DNA from: Isoetes taiwanensis
Lineage: Eukaryota > Streptophyta > Lycopodiopsida > Isoetales > Isoetaceae
DNA: 64,000 bases
Direction of reading: 5' to 3'
Assembly (NCBI GenBank): GCA_021234155.1
Contig: JAJEKV010000024.1
Span: forward strand, 15,523,030 to 15,587,029
The notes under the pieces are model-generated. The model saw nothing but the letters and a program-made list of their open reading frames with translations, had not been told where the DNA came from and did not search any database. Below are positions 11,020-22,867 of this stretch, in pieces. The position numbers were made by a program, and so were the translations under genes. Each line of letters starts with the position of its first letter. Position 1 is the first letter of the stretch.

Positions 11020-11636
11020 TTAATACATGCAATAGTGCTTATACAACTCTGGCCCTTTACTCTTAGACTTGGCAAGAGCAAAACAGACATTGTTGTTTTC
11101 AGGCTTGCACTTGCTGCAGAAATTCAGAATCTCAAAAGCCGTGACTTCATCCACTTTGTCTTTTCTTAAAGCAACCAAACAGACATTTTTATGCACCGCA
11201 GGCTCTAGCGTGGCAAAATCCTTCAAGGCTTGGCCATTAATAACCTGCACGATGGAGGTTAGTATAACAGTGAGCAAAAATTACATATGCAATTGATACT
11301 TTGGTGTACCTGCATATTTGAGTCATGAATGATCTTCAAGGCCTTCGATTCCGTGAGAGGAAAGAGGCGATCAATTGGCCATCGTATATACCATGCCCTC
11401 GTGTCTTTCCCCAAGTCTCCAAATGTTATAACTTCATCCGTGGGCGGGTATGGTAATGCCACTTCTTCACAACCCTCATCAACAGCATGCATGTTTAAAG
11501 AAACATTGCCCTAGCCAATTGGTATCCAATGGATAAAGCTCTCTAAATCCACACGATGAATCTTACCCACTCCCATTGCAATACCGTCAGTGATCAAAGA
11601 CACATATTGATTGGCACGGAACTCGTTTTCCTAAAA
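11020..11636 (-). pseudogene. Transposon-associated domain (DUF8039-like) with a retained intron
   Basis: The upstream part reads QYVSLITDGIAMGVGKIHRV, then NVSLNMHAVDEGCEEVALPY, then a short acidic turn and TRAWYIRWPIDRLFPL. From memory this resembles the domain found in many plant En/Spm-associated proteins (a G.V..VDP block, a V.V......LP.P block, and a W.......W block); this was not searched. A 65-bp GT-AG intron at 11245-11309 joins NMQ to VINGQALKDF, and the frame then stays open to a stop at 11020, ending ...KSKGPELYKHYCMY. One in-frame TAG at 11511-11513 breaks it. The upstream edge is fused to a PPR repeat cut off after LDMYAKW. This may be a remnant of the element's own gene rather than host cargo. 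Confidence 0.45.
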
Positions 11637-13063
11637 CCATTTAGCATACATGTCAAGAGTGTTTCCAAAGACGACATCTAGTTCCAATCCCTTACCAAGT
11701 ATTTGATCATGCATTAACTTGCCCTGCACTAAGGCCCCAACACTCCCACATGCTCTCAAAACAACTGAAAATGTAATTTTATCAGGCCTGACACCATCTT
11801 TCTGCATATTCTCAAAAAGCTTTAATGCAGAAAATCCATGACCATGCTGCACATATCCTGCAATCAACACACTCCAGGATATCACATCACGGTTTTGCAA
11901 TTTGTCAAAAATCTTATGGGCATCCTGAAAGCTTCCACATTTAGCATACATGTCAACAACTGAGTTCCCAACGTACAGATCCAATTCTATTCCATTTTAC
12001 CTGATCATGTACTATCCTGCCATATTCTAACTCTCCTATGCCACCACAGGCTTTCAAAACACTTGAAAATAAAATTCTCTCTGCCTTTATGTCCTCTGCT
12101 TGTATTTTTTCAAATGGTTCCAATGCATGGTACCCATCTCCATGCTTGGAATACCCAAAGAATCATAGTTTCCACGAGACAAAGATCTCGATGCTCCCAA
12201 TTTAAGAAACAACTTTTCTGCTTCTCTTAAGCTACCGCACCTAGCATACATTGTTAAAATGGTATTTCCAACAACAACATTGCATTGTGCTCCAGCTTCA
12301 ATGATCTTATCGTGTATCAATCTTCCCACCATGATGGCCCCCCGTTGTTTTGCGCTTCGCCAGACGATCGGAACATAACATTATCCGGATTTATATTTTC
12401 CTATAGCATCTCTTGAAAACATGTTAAAGCAACAAAACCATCTCGATGTTTGGGCATATCCTGCAGCTATTGCTCCCCATGATATAACATCCCTAATCGG
12501 CAAATTGAAAAACACATTCGGGCCTCCTCCGGACTCCCACATTTTGCATACATGTTGATAAGGGCATTTCCTATCAGTATATCGCACTGGGATCCAATTT
12601 CTATCACCTTGTCATGCGCAAGCCTTCCATGTATAAGGGCCAAGATCGTGCTGCAGGCTCTGAGTGCAGCAAGAATAATGTATTTGTCTGCCTGCAGGGT
12701 GAATGTTAATGTTTTATGGTACAAATTGAGAGCGTTCTCAGATTTCCCTAGCTTGGCATTTGCTGAAATTATCGCACTCCATGCGAACACGGTTGAGTTT
12801 TCAATTCCGTTTAAAGCTTGATTTTCCTCACTCAAGCTTCTAGGGCAAGTGAAGAGGCGTATGAGATGATCTTCTGAGTGAAAATCATCCTTGAATATGG
12901 TTGAATAAAACCTTCTGCCAAAGCCTTCCACTTTTCTCAATGCATTTTTCATCCACAAAGAGAAACCCTTCTCCTCATAACCTCCAAAACCACAAATCAT
13001 ATAATACTTAACAAGCGATTTTGCAATAGTCCTGGATTGTTCTGCCTTCCTGATGATCGACAA
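11637..13063 (-). pseudogene. Captured PLS-class PPR gene, frameshifted
   Basis: This stretch on the - strand encodes successive PLS PPR units in several frames. 13063-12467 has ENSTVFAWSAIISANAKLGK and DILIGNALINMYAKCGSPEE. 12587-12381 has RDVISWGAIAAGYAQ. 12332-12087 has GRLIHDKIIEAGAQCNVVVG and NTILTMYARCGSLREAEKLF. 11984-11637 has LYVGNSVVDMYAKCGSFQDA and VISWSVLIAGYVQHGHGFSA. Such proteins are organelle RNA-binding factors, usually with 10-20 units and an E/DYW end. Here the end is missing: the last unit stops at LDMYAKW and is joined to the domain at 11636. At least three indels break the frame. The size and direction fit capture of a near-complete intronless PPR gene. Confidence 0.75.
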
Positions 13064-13302
13064 AATGCCATGGGATACGGTAATACTCGAGCTCCAAATG
13101 CACAGTTGAAGGAAAACCTAAGTCCAAAGGAGGAGGGTCTTCACTTTCTACACCGGAATGGATAAAATAACGTGCAATTGTACACAGAGCCTGGAAAAAC
13201 CAGGATAATGTTAACTAATATAAGATGATCCAAGCGGCAAAGAAGGTGGCGTATTACCTTATTGATCATCCCATCTGGGTCCGCGCGACGGAAATCCGCC
13301 AT
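13008..13302 (-). pseudogene. Unrecognised two-exon fragment (75 codons)
   Basis: Met at 13302-13300 starts MADFRRADPDGMINK. A GT-AG intron (13191-13257, 67 bp) follows, and exon 2 continues ALCTIARYFIHSGVESEDPP, then a Leu-rich stretch and EYYRIPWHFVDHQEGRTIQ, to TAA at 13008. Exons 13258-13302 and 13008-13190 join in phase. The composition looks like a conserved N-terminal exon pair of a host gene, but I do not recognise the family. It overlaps the start of the PPR frame in another frame. It is probably a captured gene start that now leads only to a short peptide. Confidence 0.4.
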
Positions 13303-13309
13303 AGTTACA

Positions 13310-16159
13310 TGCGAGAAAAAACGGTTGATAACGGGTCTCGGGTTTTTATTTTTTGCGTTATGGGAGATCCGTCTATGAACCATGGAAAAGCAAACACATC
13401 TAAGCCATCCACGTGTCACCTTAACATTTCCACATCCTTCTCTATCACGCCAGCCCAACCAACCACGACGACCCTGCCCCTAGCTTGAATTCTAGCGTAT
13501 CCATGTATAGGCCACTGCAACCTTATCAACCTTTTTTCATATTTAACAATTTTAACCATTGGAAAAGTATTTCTGAAACCATTGGATTATCCAACCAATA
13601 CACAAAAGTAGCCATTCAAATACAGGACTTCCGTTTTACACCATCTAAACAGCACTCTTATTATTACAAGCAATAAGAACGATTACATTGACAATACAAC
13701 ATCATGCTGCTGCTGGCAGCATGTCAACCACAGTAACGTGACCCACAACAAAATATTTACAGACAAAAGGCTGAGTACATAACATGAAGGTTCACACTAA
13801 GAACAAACAAAGCCTCCAACATAATCCAAGCCAAATTGCAACCACTGTAACTCTTCAAGCCTGCATAGTGCCAGGATGCCTCCCCCCCATACGATCCAGC
13901 GCATTGAGATGGCGCACAAGAACACCCTTCAGCAGATTTACATGCCCACGGAAACATCGTCTCTGCCTACGAAATTTTCAAATCCTCCATCTCCAAGCAC
14001 TCCAAAGCATCTTGAATCCTCTGTAAACTGTTGCACGGTCTCTCCTTGACATCTTTGATTGCGGTAGGAACTTCCTTGGACAGCAAATCAACGTCACATG
14101 AACGTTGAAGCACTCAGACTTCTTGCTGACTCAGACTTCCATGGATTAAGGGTTAAGATGTGATCGTGCAAATCACTGTATTTGATCAAAAATAATATGG
14201 GTTCCCATGTGCTCTCTTTACGTGAAACATTTAACTATATTGTCTTGAATGGTCTCTCCATGCTTCACACATTAAATTGATTTACGTGTATACAGCTTAA
14301 TGGCAATAGCATGATTGATCCTTTTATCTATGAACCTGGTGTAGTAGGGATGATTTTAAATTTTAAATTTCAATCTGATCATGTTCTCTCATCTTCCAAT
14401 TGCGTATAAAGTCCCACAAGCAAATGGATAAAGCTTTAGTTTCTTTGAGATTAAAATCATTACAAGCATGCCTCTAAATACGAGAAAGAATTGAAGAGTG
14501 TTCAACTCTTTGGATTTATAAATCCAAGAAAGCAAAGGGCCATTGTAAATGGTTTGATCACCAATACTTGGGGTTAAAAAGGCATGTATTGGGATTGGGC
14601 TTTTTTCATTGTGACCCAAAACATTTACAGGCTCTTAACTTACGCCCAGCAACGTTGGGCACCATTACTAGTTATTGTTAAGCCAATTCCAAAGGCGCTA
14701 GATTTGGAGCATCATCCCTAGGTGCCATTGCGTCACATAAACCTCATACATAAATATCACTTAATATCATCTAAATTATCTAACTTTTGCACATTTAATG
14801 CGAGAGTGTAAGTATAACAACTTCTTACTGTTGTTGGAGTTGTTTCATCTCCTACAAAGATGTTAAGAGATCCTTTAAAATCTAAACATTCAGAAAACAT
14901 TACGCCCTCCCCTTTTGTTGAACATATTTCACATATTTTTTTTCCTATCGAACAAACCTCGAACAAATTGGCCTGTAACAGGTTCCAAATATCTAGGCAG
15001 TGTCTCTTTAAGGTCTAAAAGCATGACCTGGCCACCCTTGTTGAGCTATGGAAAGAAGATATTGGGGTCCCATTGTAAGGTCCAGAGTTTGGATTGTATA
15101 CAAAATCAGCCTTTATGCATACTGTTGCTGCATCCCATAAACTGGACAGACTATTTCCAATATCGTCCTCCATCAGTTCAGTGGAATTGGGTTTTGCAGA
15201 AGCTCTTTGTTTATGTTCAATCCTTGCATCTTCTCACATGTAGCCTGCATAGTCTACAAGATTGAACTGGGATAATTTATTAAGTATGCCTGGAACATAG
15301 ACTTGTATAAATTAAAATAAGTACATTACAAAATTGCACGCATAAAAGCACATAGGAACATCTGCACAAATAGAAAAAGCAATTCATGCACTGAATGCTA
15401 CATTGTTCACAAATCTTTCTTTAACAATTGCAGTATTGAGACCCTGATTTGATCCGGGTCGAAATCATGCCAGTGACCAAAAGTGCGCATGCAAAAAGAA
15501 AGATGGATATAATACTATGGTCACTCTATATTGGACCATTTGGTCACATTAAGAGTTCTCACTGAAGGTGCAAAAAGACAAGGCAATAAAAGGTTGTCTG
15601 GTATACACTAGTCTTAGACCAAATATGTCTTGAGTTCGATGGTATCTCTATATTTACATATGAGTGGTCATTATTCCTGCGCTAAACCTCACAAAACAAT
15701 TGCCAATTTCTTGGCTAAATGACATTACAAGGTTTCTTACAATATTAAGTAACGGAGGCAAAGCATTCACCTTTGGTTCTTGACGTTGCACTAATCACAG
15801 GTTTCTAATATTGCTACAAAGTTACAAGCTAGATATCAATTCATTACGAAGCAACACATTGATTTTTATCTATGTCATTAGTGACATGTTGTTTATTTTT
15901 CTTTTGTAAAATTTATTGATAAGGCTCACTTCCTATATATTTAAAAGCTTTGCATCTTTATTAAGGCTCAAAACAGTTGCATTTGAAAAAATACAAGACT
16001 AACAACACGATTAACACAAGAATAAACTATTAACGAGCATAGTGAACAACCACATAAAGAAACCTTAACATCTTTACAAATTTTAACGTGGTTCTCGAAC
16101 TAATAAGAAGAACGCGGTAGAATACAAATTTGTGACAACTAGCATGTCAACACATCTGA
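13310..16159. other. Interior of TIR element, no assigned gene
   Basis: AT-rich sequence. One stretch on the - strand at about 15010-15200 is open for about 60 codons (includes ELMEDDIGNSLSSLWDAATV) and may be another captured exon of unknown origin. Nothing else is supported. Confidence 0.4.
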
Positions 16160-16940
16160 AATTATGATACTAAAAATGTATATAGAAAAATCATTCCATT
16201 AAATTAATGATGATTTTCAAAGACCATCATAAACTCTAGAATTCATAAGTTAAATATAGTACGAAATAGGAATGGTTTTGCAAAATCAATATGTGCTTAA
16301 AACACATCTTCTAAACTATTGATGATTTCAAATAACTATTGTACAATTGTAGAATTCATGTAAGTAAACATGATATGAACTAGCAATGATTTTCCTAAAA
16401 AACTATACACCTAAAAACAATCTCATAGATTTCTGTAAATCTTTGAATTAGTACAAAAAATACGATATGAAGCACTATTGGTCTTACAAAATCAATATAT
16501 GCTTAAAATACATCTTCTAAACTATGGATAATTTCAAAAAACTATTATACGATTCTAGAATTCATGTAATTAAACATGATATAAACTATTAGTGATTTTG
16601 CTAAATCAATCTACACTTAAAAACAACCTTATGAACTAATAATGATTCCTAGAAACTAGTGTAAATTTTTGAATTAGTACAAAAAAATATGATATGAGCC
16701 ACTATTGGTTTTTCAAAATCAATATATGCCTTAAACACCTCTTTTAAACTATTGATGATTTCAAAAACCTATTGTACAATCGTAGAAGTCATGTAATTAA
16801 ACAGGATATGATTTTGTTAAATCATTGTACATTAAAAAACAATCATACAAGGTAATGATGATTTCTAGAAACTACTGTAAATTTATGAATTAGTACAAAT
16901 AATATGATATGAACCACTATTGATTTTGCAAAACTAGAAA
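16160..16940. repeat. Right subterminal tandem repeats of the TIR element
   Basis: Three imperfect tandem units of 206-227 bp are present. The anchor CAAAATCAATAT recurs at 16281, 16487 and 16714, and a final CAAAAC at 16929. Each unit contains ATCTTCTAAACTAT, GATGATTTCAAA, a CATGTAA-TAAACATGATAT block and GAATTAGTACAAA. The array ends about 85 bp before the right TIR. No coding sequence. Confidence 0.75.
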
Positions 16941-17024
16941 GAACACATGATTTTTCTTTACATTTTGTATTGTCGTATAAAAAAATCACATATATACTAG
17001 TTTTCATGCTAATTTTTTATACAA

Positions 17025-17046
17025 GTTCATTTTTGGGGGCCTTGTG
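17025..17046 (-). repeat. Right terminal inverted repeat
   Basis: Read on the - strand: CACAAGGCCCCCAAAA followed by ATGAAC, matching the left end at 7461 with one mismatch. LINE B sequence resumes at 17047 with the AG duplicate. Confidence 0.85.
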
Positions 17047-17715
17047 AGATATGATCTATGGTTGAGTGCCTCGGCCTGAATCCTACCTGTGTGAGTGCCC
17101 GCACTCCTGCTGCCTCTGCCCATCCTGTCAACTGCGCACGAGGATCCCGATGAGGAGCTTTGCAAACACTGAGTTGATCATGATGGCCCGGTAATTGGCC
17201 AGGCAATGCGAGTCTCCTGCCTTGTAGATTGGGACAACCCTGCTAGTGGTCCATTGCCTTGTTGAACATGTCGGTCAGTACCGGTGCCATGGATGGTCCT
17301 GCCCACTTGAGTAACTCTGCCTGCATGCCATCAAGGTCTGGTGCTTTTCCATTGGCTAGACGTTGCAACCCCTGTGCAACCTCTGCCTCTGTGATTTCCA
17401 GTATTGGGCCCCGCTGGAGGGGTAATGCCGTCGTGCACCCTCAGGGTTGTAGAATTGCTGCAGGTATTGTCCCCACTGGTCTGGAGTGATGTTTTCTATG
17501 GGCGGCACTGGCCTCCTGAGCACTCTCTGCCAGAATGTCCTGGGATGATGTTCCAGGAGGAAGAACATTTCCTGTTGACGGGCTGCCATATACCTGGCCT
17601 TTCTAGCCTTAAGGAAAGTGCGGTATTGTTTCATTGCATCCAAGCATAGAGCAAGGTTTGTGACTTGGCGGAGCCAGTGTTTGCATTCTTTGCACTCGGC
17701 ATCGAACCACTAGTT
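17047..17715 (-). mobile_element. LINE B, 5' part of the reverse transcriptase
   Basis: On the - strand the translation includes FFLLEHHPRTFWQRVLRRP, EVAQGLQRLANGKAPDLDGM, QAELLKWAGPSMAPVLTDMF and GFRPRHSTIDHI. These are the region just upstream of the RT and RT motif 1 of non-LTR elements. Stops and shifts are present (e.g. MDH-stop after NKA). The last codons before 17047, STIDHI, continue into FTLRTLV at 7460 once the TIR element is removed. The 5' edge near 17715 is a truncation, with no endonuclease domain. Confidence 0.8.
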
Positions 17716-18066
17716 ACGCGGAAGGAAGGAGTATCTAATTTTTGACATTTTGGTAATTTTAAGAGATGCCAGAGTGAATTTTGGAAACTAAAATTTTCTG
17801 AAGGTATATTCGAACAACATATGCCCCACTAACAAAGTTTAATCGCAGCCGTTGTCTATGCACGATTCCACGCGCTCCAGTAATGGTCGGGATCGTGACA
17901 TTGTTCACGGCGAAAAGAGCCAGCTTCCTTTTTCCAGCTTAGGCCGTGCTATCAACTTTGCTTTCGACGATTAAATCAGAAGAAGATTGCTGACAAGTTT
18001 CTGTAATTAGATGTTGTCTGGGGCATTTTTGCTGAGGGATTAAGGTCTTGTGATTTGTAAGGGGCA

Positions 18067-21000
18067 ATGGTTAAGGAGACTGAATACTACGACATTTTGG
18101 GGCTAATTCCAGATGCCACAGCTTCTGATATAAAAAAGGCGTATTACGTTCAGGTAGTCTTTTGTTCAATGTTTTTACCTTTCTATTGAAATTTTGTCCT
18201 GGGCCAGTGAGAATTTCTCACTTGCAAATTAGAGAATGTTAGGAAAATCAATTTGCTTACAACAAGCTTTCAAGAATTAGAGTACATTTTTGCAAGGATC
18301 CAGTCTCTGAATTGAAATGACAGATCACAATTTTCTCTGCACTACCTGAATTTTACCAACAAACTGGATTTTTGATAAAACAGGAAGACTTGATATGCAT
18401 GCCAAAGTTGAAATGATTGATCTAAATATTGTCATTCTTTACTGGATGAAAGCCAGTCAGATAAAAGAGACCCATAAAATTTGCACTTCTCATGGCAGGC
18501 AAGAAAAGTTCATCCAGATAAGAATCCTGGGGATCCAGATGCAGCACGCAAATTCCAGGTAGATGATTATCATTGGCATCTTTTCATCTATACAAGGTTG
18601 TCATATTGAAGTATTTGTTTAAGTTATAAGCTGGTTTACTTTTCTTAGATTTTGGGTGAGGCATATCAGACACTCAGTGATCCCGTGCAACGGGATGCGT
18701 ACGATAGATATGGAAGAACGGCAGTATCCATGTGAGATTTAAAGCTTACCTTTGAAAAACATTAAGCAACAAGAGCAAGAGATTTCAGCACTTGTTATTT
18801 CATCATTAAAAATGCTCTGATACAACCGTAGTCTAATATGAAATGGTGTCCAATATAAAAGAGTTGATAGGCTATTTGTCTTTAATAACAGAAAAGATAG
18901 TATTAACAATGTCTAAGGGAAATACAGTGTATATGATATTCGGCTACCTATGACAAGGAACTATCTAGACAACCAGGAAGTGTTAAACTAAACATCAATG
19001 ACAAGAGACGTACTAATCAACTTGCCTCGTTGAGAACATTCTTTAGAGACTAGGACCTTTTTATAAGACAGTGTCTGAGACTGTCAATAAACAGTTAATC
19101 TAATGCCATATATGATGCAAATTGTGGCCATGGAAACGCTGAAGGATATAAACCCCACTTTTTGCTTACAAATTCGTCCATTTTCCAGGGATTCTATGCT
19201 TGACCCTGCTGCAGTATTTGGAATGCTTTTCGGTAGCGAAATGTTCGAAGACTATGTTGGTCAGCTTGCAATGGCATCTATGGCCTCTATTGAAACTCTA
19301 GGGGATGGCCAACAAGTGGATATTAAGCAGATACAAGAAAAACTAAAGGTGCCTCGATTGTTCTTTGGTCATATTTTGAAATATTAGATTTAAGCTATGG
19401 AGAGAAGGTTAGAAGAAGATAGTTGCAGTTTAATAGAGTCAATTTGACTGCCCTGTACTTATTGAAGACTTATCAAGGAGAGAAGGTATCATGCTTTTCC
19501 ATGTAGAGAAAGGAACACTTATTGCTTGCACTGTCAAAACAGGGTATACAAAAGGAACGCGAAGAAAAACTGATTAAAGTTTTAAAAGAAAAACTTGACA
19601 CGTTTAACAATGACAAAAATGGTTTCTGTACACGGGCAAAAGAAGAGGCCGAGCAACTTTCAAAAGCAGGTAAAACCCAAGGGGAATCCGTTGCTTTTCT
19701 GATGTTTCAGATTAGCAAATAAGATGTATTTTTATATGTCCTCATACAGAATGATAATTAGAACAGTTCAAGATTTGGCATTTTCAAGCACTAAAAGTTT
19801 AGATTATGTCTTTGCTGTGCACAAAGCATCTTCTCTCTAGCACAGCATTTTAGCACCTTTTTCTAAACTAGGAACCTCCATGTTTGTCTTCTTGATACTG
19901 TTACCTGTTCATGTTCTTGCAAGGGAAGCAGAACCTTGATGGAGTAAATCTGTGGGTTTATGGCGCGTGTCCTAATCAGTAAAATGCATATATAGCTGTA
20001 ACTCTATAAGCCATAAATCTGAAAAGGAGGACTTTTGTATCTCTCAAGAGCAGAATGTAGTGTTACCATTAGGCATGAGTGATCTTGTAGTCATGATAAT
20101 CACTGTAATGAAGTAGAAATCTACTTATATGCAATTATAATTGTGATTTGTTAACTGTCTTACAGCTTTTGGTGAGGCAATGTTGAACACTATTGGCTAT
20201 ATTTATTCCCGGCAAGCTGCAAAAGAGCTGGGAAAGAAAATAATTTACATGGGAGTACCTTTCATAGCTGAATGGGTGCGCGACAAGGGACATTATATCA
20301 AGTCCCAGGTTACTGCAGCATCAGGTTCTTATATTAATGAAAGTTGATATTGTCTTAGATAGTGATTCATATTTCCTGAGCATATCCTTCAGGTGCTATT
20401 GCTTTAATGCAAATGCAAGAGGACATGAAGCAGAAGCTTTCGGAAACCGGGGATATGGATGAAGCTTCAATAGAGAAATACTTGGAATCAAAGCAGCAAA
20501 TAATGGTCGATTCACTTTGGAAATTGAACGTTGCTGATATTGAGGTTACATTGTCCCATGTCTGTCAAGCAGTAAGTATGTTAGCTCTGATATTCCCCTG
20601 CACTTATGTTACAGCTTTGTTCATTGCTAGCACTTGAACAGCAGTTAGACAAAGAAGTTAGAAACGCCTTATGTCTGAGAGGCTCTTCCTTCGCTTGCAT
20701 CACAATCACTAGCAAGCCCTTGAAATGTACTTGCAGATTGCTCAATTATAGAACTAATAAATAACTTTTCAAGGAGCCTGAATCTTGGGAATTCTATCAT
20801 TTATCTTTTGAGCAAGATGCGACGTAGCATTCAAATACTTTCTTCCCTCATTTTCGTAGTATTTCCACCATTTCGGCATGTTGATGCTGGTTTCAGAGGA
20901 GTTGTACCAGTCTATGATGTACAACCAGCATATCTGACAAAACGGACAAAAGGGAGGCTGAAATTGTCTGGATGAAATGCTATTTTGTTGTTACTACAAC

Positions 21001-22463
21001 ATAAGCTATATGCTTCATTACGGCATGAAGGACTCTCAGACTTCAAAAATCACAATTTTATAAGTTTAGTGCAGACGAGTTTTCAAAGTTAAGTGGATAA
21101 TTAATTTATTCATGTCCTTCCATAAAATCAAGGTTGTGGAAAGTGTGTACTTGCTTGGTAGGACTTAAACATGGAAGGTGGAAAAAAATAGGCAGTGCAT
21201 GGAAATCAAAGAGACCAAGAGGCTAGGTGCTTTCTGAAAACCACAGCAGGTCTTCTTAAAAAGGGAATCTTGAAGTGTCAACTTGAGGTCTGAGGGACAG
21301 AAGTGCGATGTTATGAAAGAGTTTCATGTTAGAGTGGTAAAGTAGAACCCCGAGTGTATCACTATATTCGAACTGGAAGCAATGAGTATCAAATCAGGCA
21401 GCTTGTTGGACATCAATGTTGGATTCATAGACTGGATGCAAATATTTAGTTGGGCAAAAGCTGCAAATGAGCTGCCCTTTCTTATTATTAGGGACATTAT
21501 TCCTGCATGCTCGTGTTGAACAATACATACAGACATCCGGTACAGAAAGCCATGCATATTGCATGGTGCCGTTTAAAAGTTAACCGATCTTTACCTAAGA
21601 CCATCCTGCCAGAATGGAAGAGAAATTAATTCTAGTTTTTTATTCTAACCTGGTTTTCTTATAATCTATCAACAGGAAGAAATATAACCGTGTTTAAGAA
21701 AACAGACAACTTGTATTTTAGCACACAGATCATAGCTAAATTGGATGTAACGCTTGAGAATATAAGATCTGATGGATGTGTCCTTGTTACAGTTGATCGT
21801 GTATACCTTTCAATAATGTTGTCATAAATTCATCTTACAGGTTTTACATGACCGTGATGCTGGAAAGGAGAAATTGAAAGCCCGAGCAAAAGCCTTAAAG
21901 AAATTAGGAACTATTTTTCAGGTAGCTTCATTGTCCACTTAACACAACACCATGTCTTCCATGAATATTTAGAATGAGAGCTTGAGTTTTGTCCATAATA
22001 CTCATGGATTAAAAAAATGATAGTTGCAATGCTAGTTTAAGGGGTCCGTTAAAGCATATAGAGTCACTTTTTCGGTACATGATTTATAGGGGGTCGTGCA
22101 GGGCGCCAAGGTCCCTTATAGAAGGGAGAAAAGCATTCGGAATGATAGCAGTACAAGTTTACAAACAACCACAAAGGTTGATGATGCTGGTTCAAGTGCT
22201 CAGGTTTCTTCAATGAAATCCTAGCACCACCTTTTGTTTTTTGGCATTGCATATATCAAAAGTCTAAGTATGATATGTTTTCTAAAGGCAAGTAATGTTA
22301 CATATGTTTCCCAACCTTCACCGATGTTTCCTGTACCAAGACCACCCCCTGGAGTTCAGGTATATTTAAATTTTATTGCAAATAAAGTAAAAATGTCATG
22401 TCTGCTATGTGCACTGAGGTGAATATGCTTCAAATGCAGGGACCAAACCAGAATTATTCATGA
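18067..22463 (+). CDS. DnaJ / DnaJ-X domain co-chaperone
   Basis: Type III J-protein that would stimulate an Hsp70 ATPase. Exons I can join in phase: 18067-18153, 18499-18558, 18649-18731, 19189-19348, 19543-19669, 20166-20324, 20393-20571, 21841-21921, 22102-22203, 22288-22359, 22440-22463, giving 1,134 bp and 377 residues. All introns are GT-AG. Residues 1-75 are the J domain (YYDILGL..., catalytic HPD at 34-36 in [12 protein letters not shown]). After [19 protein letters not shown] comes the DnaJ-X domain ([47 protein letters not shown]), then a short Ser/Pro-rich tail ending GPNQNYS. There is no G/F-rich zinc-finger region, signal peptide or membrane segment, so it is likely cytosolic or nuclear. 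It matches the plant family of CAJ1-like J-proteins in length and order. It appears intact. It starts about 350 bp from the LINE B edge and ends 404 bp from the convergent LRR gene. Confidence 0.93.
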
Positions 22464-22867
22464 GTGTCATGATCAACGAATGTGAAAGTAGCGCCTGATT
22501 CCTTTTTCTTTTCTTTCTTTTCCCCTCTTTTTGCCATTTATGTTTGACGTTGTTTCTTATACATCATCCATTTTCTTTAGCCTGCTTTATATTAGTTATT
22601 ATAATAATAATATGAGCCTGCTATATATTTTCCTTTAGTTTCCACACTGGTTCTATCAATGATGGTTTCCAGGTTCAGTGCTAATGGACTCAATCTCAAA
22701 ACAGAATTAGAAAGCATCTAGCCGATTTGTTTGAAATTGTTGGCTTCCCTGTTTTCTTTAGTGCAATCTCATTCTAACTGGCATAGCATAAACCAATGGG
22801 GTAAATCAACAGAGATGCCAACCCAACTGCCAAAACTTGAATAAAATAGCACTTTATTAGAAACCAC

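Larger units (their letters stand above)
7461..17046. mobile_element. Pack-type TIR transposon carrying shuffled gene fragments
   Basis: This 9,586-bp segment is bounded by inverted repeats of 22 bp with one mismatch. Each end begins CACAAGGCCCCCAAAA when read inwards. It splits LINE B. Removing the insert and one copy of a 2-bp AG duplication (7459-7460 and 17047-17048) joins the LINE reading frame without error, giving DHIFTLRTLV, the expected RT sequence. Both ends carry AT-rich subterminal repeats. Inside are pieces of patatin, sucrose-phosphate synthase, PPR, ARM and other genes, several broken or joined together. No transposase was recognised. The CAC terminus and subterminal repeats resemble the CACTA/Mirage/Chapaev group, but the TIR is not CACTA and a 2-bp duplication is unusual for CACTA, so the superfamily is uncertain. 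It is a non-autonomous gene-capturing element by inference. Confidence 0.85.
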
